Assembly (NCBI GenBank): GCA_046757965.1
Contig: JBHHZI010000045.1
Coordinates: 1-21,260 of the forward strand
Length of the DNA stretch: 21,260 nt
Source of the DNA: JBHHZI01 sp046757965
GTDB taxonomy: Bacteria > Acidobacteriota > Polarisedimenticolia > SMYD01
Reading direction: 5' to 3'
The position numbers were made by a program, and so were the translations under genes. Shown piece by piece: positions 17,038 to 21,260 of the stretch. The notes under the pieces were generated by a model. It did no database searches. It had not been told where the DNA came from and saw nothing but the letters and a program-made list of their open reading frames with translations. How positions within the stretch are numbered: the first letter of the stretch is position 1; each line of letters begins with the position of its first letter.

Positions 17038-18846
17038 GTGCGCCGACCGACGAAGCTGCTGCTGTCTGTGTTCTTTCTCGTGACGGTCCATTCCGGCGCC
17101 GTTGCGGCCCGGACCCCGCCGCTGGCCGCGCTGGCTCCGGACATGACCGACGTCCTCGTCATGGCCGACGCTCCCACGATCTTCGAGGAATGGCCGCAGT
17201 TGCCGGCCGCACGCTTCTGGCGTGAGCCGTCCGTGCAGAAGTTCGTCGCCCCGTTCATGTCCTCCGCCGAACTCGACGGGTGGATGGGCCAGATGGAGGA
17301 AGCCACCGGCCGGACATCCGAGGAACTGTTCGCCGCGTTCACCGGACGGCTGGCGGCGGGGATCACCGGCATCGAGGCCCGCCTCGCCGCGGAAGACGAC
17401 CCGGACGCGGACACGATCGATCCGGGAGCATGGTTCCTGGCGGAGGTGGGCAAGGACACCGACGAGTTGTGGGCCGAGATCATCGACCCGCGTCTGCTGG
17501 TCGACGACGATGACGACAGCGCGGAATACCGGCTCACCGACGAGACGCTGGACGGCGCCGACCTCCACATGTGGGTCGGCGTCACCGGCGATGACACCGA
17601 GGAACTGCTCGGCTGGGCCCATGTGAATGATCTGCTGGTCGTCGCCTCACAGCCGGATCTTCTCCGGCGCCTGGTCACGGCGGTCCAGTCAGACGCCGAC
17701 GACAGCCCCCTGTCCGACACGCCGGGATACCGGGCCATGAAGTCCCACATCGAGACCGCGGATCTGACCTTCTACATCGATCTGGACTGGCTCCTGGCTG
17801 CCGTCGAGGCCAACCTGGACGGCGGCGACGAGACGCCGAACATGATGGGCGTCGCACCCCGGGCGATGTTCGATGCCCTCGGAGTCAGTGCTCTACAGGC
17901 CGGCTATGCCTCCGTCCGGTTCGCGAAGGAGCCGGCCCGGATCGACTTCGGCATCGCGTACGAGGAGCCGCGCGGCCTGCTCAAGGCGATCGCCTTGCAC
18001 ACCGGCGCCGACGATCGTCCGTCTCTGGTGCCCGACGATGCCATCGCCGTCGGCGTGGCGAATTTTGACTGGCGGGAGTTCTGGGACGCCCTCCATGCCT
18101 TCGCCGAGGCGGTCAGCCCGACAGTGACGGCGATGATCGACACCCAGGTGGAGCAGCTCGGTGCCGCCGCCGGCACCGACGTCGTGGACGCGCTGTTCTC
18201 GAACCTCGGGACCAGGATGGTCTCCGCCAGTTTTCTCGAGCGTCCGGATCAACCGGGGCAGACCCCGACTCTGGACGATGTGCACACGCTGCTGGCGCTG
18301 TCCCTCGACGATCGCCAGGGCGTCGAGATGGCGCTCTCCGCACTCCAGTCCCTGGCCGGACCGGGCATCGAGCTGTTCGACCTCGAGGAGTACCTGGGAA
18401 CCCAGATCCATGTCTCCAAACCGATCCCCAACGCCGGGACGACCGGCGCGACGACGCGCCTGGCCTACGCGTTCACCGACACCTGGCTCCTCGTCAGCAT
18501 GAATGATACCGGGCCCCTCCACCGGGCCCTGTCCCAGCTTGCGGATCCTTCGCGATCGATCTGGGAGCGGCCCGAGGTCGCCGCCGCTCTGGCCCGTCTG
18601 CAGCCCGGCACCGCCGCCGTCCGCTACCAGAACGTTGCCGCCTACGTGAACTCATGGATCGGGCACATGGTGCAGCTCCAGGAGCTGGCGGAGAACACGG
18701 CAGGGCGGGAGGAGTCGTTCATCGACCCGGACGCGCGCCCGGATGCGGACCTCGCCCGGCGGTACTTCGGTGCCGCGGTCGGCGGCACCTACCGGACGGA
18801 GCAGGGTCTGCACATGACGGTCCTGTTCCTGCCCGCGGGGCCATGA
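17038..18846 (+). CDS. Exported DUF3352-like protein of unknown function
   Basis: A 602-residue protein I cannot assign a function. It has a Sec signal (about 1-23, hydrophobic core LLLSVFFLVTV, likely cut near AVAA). The mature part alternates short strands and helices with phrases such as TDVLVMADAPTIFEEW near the start and repeated patterns of ADLTFYIDLDWLL and DAIAVGVANFDW type, which resemble DUF3352-like exported proteins; this is by impression only. An acidic run VDDDDDS occurs near residues 158-164, and the protein is overall acidic. There are no cysteines in evident pairs, no membrane segments after the signal, and no catalytic motif. GTG 17038 is preferred; ATG 17023 overlaps the protease stop and would add five residues. 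Its stop overlaps the next start by ATGA. Placement between a protease and a repeat protein suggests a shared extracytoplasmic role. Confidence 0.75.
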   Translation: MRRPTKLLLSVFFLVTVHSGAVAARTPPLAALAPDMTDVLVMADAPTIFEEWPQLPAARFWREPSVQKFVAPFMSSAELDGWMGQMEEATGRTSEELFAAFTGRLAAGITGIEARLAAEDDPDADTIDPGAWFLAEVGKDTDELWAEIIDPRLLVDDDDDSAEYRLTDETLDGADLHMWVGVTGDDTEELLGWAHVNDLLVVASQPDLLRRLVTAVQSDADDSPLSDTPGYRAMKSHIETADLTFYIDLDWLLAAVEANLDGGDETPNMMGVAPRAMFDALGVSALQAGYASVRFAKEPARIDFGIAYEEPRGLLKAIALHTGADDRPSLVPDDAIAVGVANFDWREFWDALHAFAEAVSPTVTAMIDTQVEQLGAAAGTDVVDALFSNLGTRMVSASFLERPDQPGQTPTLDDVHTLLALSLDDRQGVEMALSALQSLAGPGIELFDLEEYLGTQIHVSKPIPNAGTTGATTRLAYAFTDTWLLVSMNDTGPLHRALSQLADPSRSIWERPEVAAALARLQPGTAAVRYQNVAAYVNSWIGHMVQLQELAENTAGREESFIDPDARPDADLARRYFGAAVGGTYRTEQGLHMTVLFLPAGP

Positions 18847-21161
18847 CGCGGAGGGCAACGTCGGCCGGGTCGCTTGCGGCCGGCGCCCTTCTCCTGGCGT
18901 CGGTGATGACGCCGCCCGGTGCGCACGCCGCGATCGTCCTGGGCGGGCCACAGGTCCTCAAGCTCGACTGGAATACCCGGTCGCTGGCCGCCGGGGACAT
19001 CGACGGAGATGGCCTCACCGATCTGGCGGTTCTCAACAACGACCGGGCGCGGATCGACCTGCTCTTGCAGCTTCCGGAGGAAGCGACCCTGCCGCCGGCA
19101 CCGTCCGGCGAACCCGGCGCGTGGAACCCGGTCCTCGACGATGCACGCTTCCGCCGGGAGAGCATCACCACCGGCGTGATCATGTACGCGCTGTCCATCG
19201 GAGACCTGGACAGCGATGGCAGGGCTGACCTGGCCTACACCACCAAGCGGGGCAGGCTGAGTCTGCGCTTTCAGGCCGAGGACGGCACCTGGAAGCGTCT
19301 GCGCACCTTCGAGATCGGCAATCCGGTGCAGTGGATCTCCAGCCTGCGCATCGCCGATATCGACGGCGACGACCGCGACGACCTGCTGCTGCTGGTCGCC
19401 TCACATCTGCTCATCCTCAGGCAGGACGCCGAGGGCGGCATGCTCGGGCCGGCGCGTTACCCGCTGGCCAACCGCGAGTGCTACGGCCTCATGGTCCGCG
19501 ACCTGAACAACGACGGCCGGCCGGACGTCATCTATCTCGCCCAGCACTCGAATCGCGCGTGGCGCGTGCGCTTCCAGACCGCGCCGGGTGAATTCGGGCC
19601 GGAACAGGCGTTCCGGCTGCCGTCCCCCGGCCGGAGCCTGGCGCCCCTCGACATCGGACTCGCCGCCACTCCGGGTTTCGCCACCATCGATCCCGCCACC
19701 CGCCGCCTCGACCTGGTGACCCTGGCCATCGCCCCGCCGGCCACCACGCTGGACGATTACGAGCCCCGGCCGCGCTTCTTCGCGGCCGCGGGCAACGGCA
19801 AGACGCCCGCCAGCTATGGTCTGGGAGATCTGGACGGCGATGGGCGCGTCGATATCGTTGACGCCGATGCCGGCGCGGCACGCGTCCTGGTTCACCTGCA
19901 GACCACCGTCGGCGGCTTCAGCGAGCCCCGCGCCTACCCCTCGTTCTCCGACGTGCGCTCGCTCGCCGCCCTCGATGTGGACGGTGACGGGCGCGCGGAA
20001 CTGTTCGCGCTCAGCCGCAAGGAACAGGTCGTCGGCATGTCCCGCCTCACGGCGGCAGGACGGCTCACCTACCCGGAGCCGCTTCCCACCCGCGGCCAGC
20101 CGCTGGCCCTGGCCGCCGGCGACCTGGGTCCGCCGCACGGCGTGGCGATCGTCTACGCCCGGGTGCGTGACGAACGACGGGAGGTGGCGGTCGTCACGCC
20201 GCGCGCCGGCGGTAACTGGAAGGAACAGTCGATCCCGCTCGACGGCCCCCGGACCGACCCGCTCGCCCTGGAGATCGTCGACGCGAACCAGGACGGACGG
20301 GGCGACCTGGCCGTCTTCACACTGCAGAGCCCGGTGCGGTTTCTCCTGCAGGACGGAGCGGGACGGTTCCGGCAGGTCAGCGCCGGGGACGGGTTTCGTC
20401 AGGGCCTGCTCGACCGGGTGCTGCCGGCCGGTCTCACGCCCGCCGACATCGACGGGGACGGCGTCGGCGAGATGCTGGTCGCCGGGACCGGCTTCGCCCG
20501 CGCGCTGCGCATCGACGCGAGCGGGCAGCTGGAGATTCTCGATCAGTACAACGCCCACGGGACCGGCACCACCATCGCCACCAGCGCCGCACTCGACCTG
20601 GACGGCGACGGCCACGACGAGATCATCCTGGTGGAGCGCGGTGGACAGACGATGCAGGTCCTCTCCCCGGACACCGAAGGCGTCTATCGCTACCGACGCT
20701 CGGTGGAGATGGGCAAGCTGGCGCTGGTGAACAGCCTGACTCCGGACCTCGACGGCAACGGCGCCTCGGACCTCCTGCTGCTCGGCACCGATCGGTTCTG
20801 GTGGCTTCCCACCGCCCGGGCCGACTGGGCTCGTAAGCAGATCGGGTCGTACGAGACGACTCTCGACGACGTTCACTATTCAGATCTGGCCACCGGCGAT
20901 CTGGATGGCGACGGACGTGACGAGATCGTGGTGGCGGACACGGTCTCGACACATCGCCTCGAGATCCTCTCGTCCGATGCAGGCGGCGCGCTCACCTCTC
21001 GCCTGCACTTCACCATCTTCGACGCCGACCCCCATTACTCCGGGCGCCAGGGCACGCGCAGCGAACCACGCCAGATGCAGATCGTCGATGTCACCGGCGA
21101 CGGGAGAGACGACCTCGTGCTGCTCATCCACGACCGCGTGCTCATCTATCCGCAGGAGTGA
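18843..21161 (+). CDS. Exported FG-GAP/VCBS repeat protein, probably a double beta-propeller
   Basis: A 772-residue secreted repeat protein. A Sec signal covers 1-29 (cut near AHA). Twelve calcium-loop motifs of DxDGDGxxD type start at D52, D121, D172, D220, D329, D378, D480, D535, D585, D635, D686 and D749. Most are 48-55 residues apart; the two double-length gaps each contain a decayed unit in register at D270 (LDIGLAATPG) and D427 (GDLGPPHG). Fourteen units would make two seven-bladed propellers, as in integrin-alpha-like folds. Such domains usually bind ligands or partners; no enzyme domain, anchor or sorting tail is visible. ATG 18843 overlaps the previous stop by ATGA; an upstream in-frame ATG at 18654 lies inside the previous gene and adds unrelated residues. 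It ends the secreted unit. Confidence 0.9.
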   Translation: MTRRATSAGSLAAGALLLASVMTPPGAHAAIVLGGPQVLKLDWNTRSLAAGDIDGDGLTDLAVLNNDRARIDLLLQLPEEATLPPAPSGEPGAWNPVLDDARFRRESITTGVIMYALSIGDLDSDGRADLAYTTKRGRLSLRFQAEDGTWKRLRTFEIGNPVQWISSLRIADIDGDDRDDLLLLVASHLLILRQDAEGGMLGPARYPLANRECYGLMVRDLNNDGRPDVIYLAQHSNRAWRVRFQTAPGEFGPEQAFRLPSPGRSLAPLDIGLAATPGFATIDPATRRLDLVTLAIAPPATTLDDYEPRPRFFAAAGNGKTPASYGLGDLDGDGRVDIVDADAGAARVLVHLQTTVGGFSEPRAYPSFSDVRSLAALDVDGDGRAELFALSRKEQVVGMSRLTAAGRLTYPEPLPTRGQPLALAAGDLGPPHGVAIVYARVRDERREVAVVTPRAGGNWKEQSIPLDGPRTDPLALEIVDANQDGRGDLAVFTLQSPVRFLLQDGAGRFRQVSAGDGFRQGLLDRVLPAGLTPADIDGDGVGEMLVAGTGFARALRIDASGQLEILDQYNAHGTGTTIATSAALDLDGDGHDEIILVERGGQTMQVLSPDTEGVYRYRRSVEMGKLALVNSLTPDLDGNGASDLLLLGTDRFWWLPTARADWARKQIGSYETTLDDVHYSDLATGDLDGDGRDEIVVADTVSTHRLEILSSDAGGALTSRLHFTIFDADPHYSGRQGTRSEPRQMQIVDVTGDGRDDLVLLIHDRVLIYPQE

Positions 21162-21260
21162 CGCCGCACCTGCGGTGCCGGCGCGACCACGGTGCCGCCC
21201 ACCGCTCGGCAGACGGTGGAGGACTCGACCGCGGGATCCGACCTCTCAACCGGTCGCGGC
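21162..21260. other. Sequence after the FG-GAP gene up to the window edge
   Basis: Ninety-nine bases with no gene start I can support. A short GCACC-TGC-GGTGC hairpin (21166-21178) lies just past the stop and CGACCG/CGGTCG arms lie at 21226-21231 and 21251-21256. Neither has a T-run, so I do not call a terminator. Confidence 0.4.

Noticed and set aside
16005..17750. A 581-codon minus-strand open frame opposite the protease gene
   Set aside because: Ser/Arg-rich nonsense-like product; the plus strand carries a full catalytic triad and signal peptide.
19401..20876. A 491-codon minus-strand open frame opposite the FG-GAP gene
   Set aside because: The regular Asp/Gly repeats of the plus strand create a long antisense frame; no domain is visible.

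Overview
The window is a densely coded, very GC-rich stretch of bacterial chromosome with ten complete protein genes and one cut off by the left edge. I see no rRNA, tRNA, CRISPR array, phage gene or insertion sequence. Codons end strongly in G or C, several starts have clear Shine-Dalgarno sites, and exported proteins (Sec, Tat and lipoprotein signals) are frequent. A bacterial ACE-type M2 peptidase, a Tat-exported amidase, an exported gamma-glutamyltransferase and FG-GAP repeat proteins occurring together suggest a free-living soil or sediment bacterium, perhaps Acidobacteriota or a similar high-GC phylum. That placement is inference and weak, because no phylogenetic marker lies in the window.

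Layout. (1) 1-4478: an addB-addA type pair for double-strand break processing, with a 5'-truncated PD-(D/E)XK nuclease overlapping a UvrD-family helicase-nuclease by ATGA. (2) 4542-5954: an M20 metallopeptidase. (3) 6063-7190, minus strand: a thioredoxin-reductase-like flavoprotein, convergent with the M20 gene and divergent from (4). (4) 7319-9223: an M2 peptidyl-dipeptidase (ACE family) lipoprotein with the known ACE active-site residues essentially intact. (5) 9383-10918: an unrecognised multi-pass membrane protein with a TPR-like C-terminus. (6) 11021-14011: a tight three-gene unit of Tat-exported amidase, SDR oxidoreductase and alkyltransferase-like DNA repair protein, with gaps of 1 and 2 bases. 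(7) 14056-15753, minus strand: an exported gamma-glutamyltransferase. (8) 16065-21161: a compact unit of three exported proteins, namely an S1C trypsin-like protease with a small N-terminal beta domain, a DUF3352-like protein of unknown role, and a large FG-GAP protein whose repeats count out to two seven-bladed propellers.

Common themes are cytoplasmic DNA repair (AddAB-like pair and ATL protein) and peptide or amide breakdown at or beyond the cytoplasmic membrane (M2, GGT, amidase, S1C protease, possibly supported by the M20 enzyme). The least described part is the 16065-21161 secreted trio. No defence island or mobile system is visible; most genes belong to known families.
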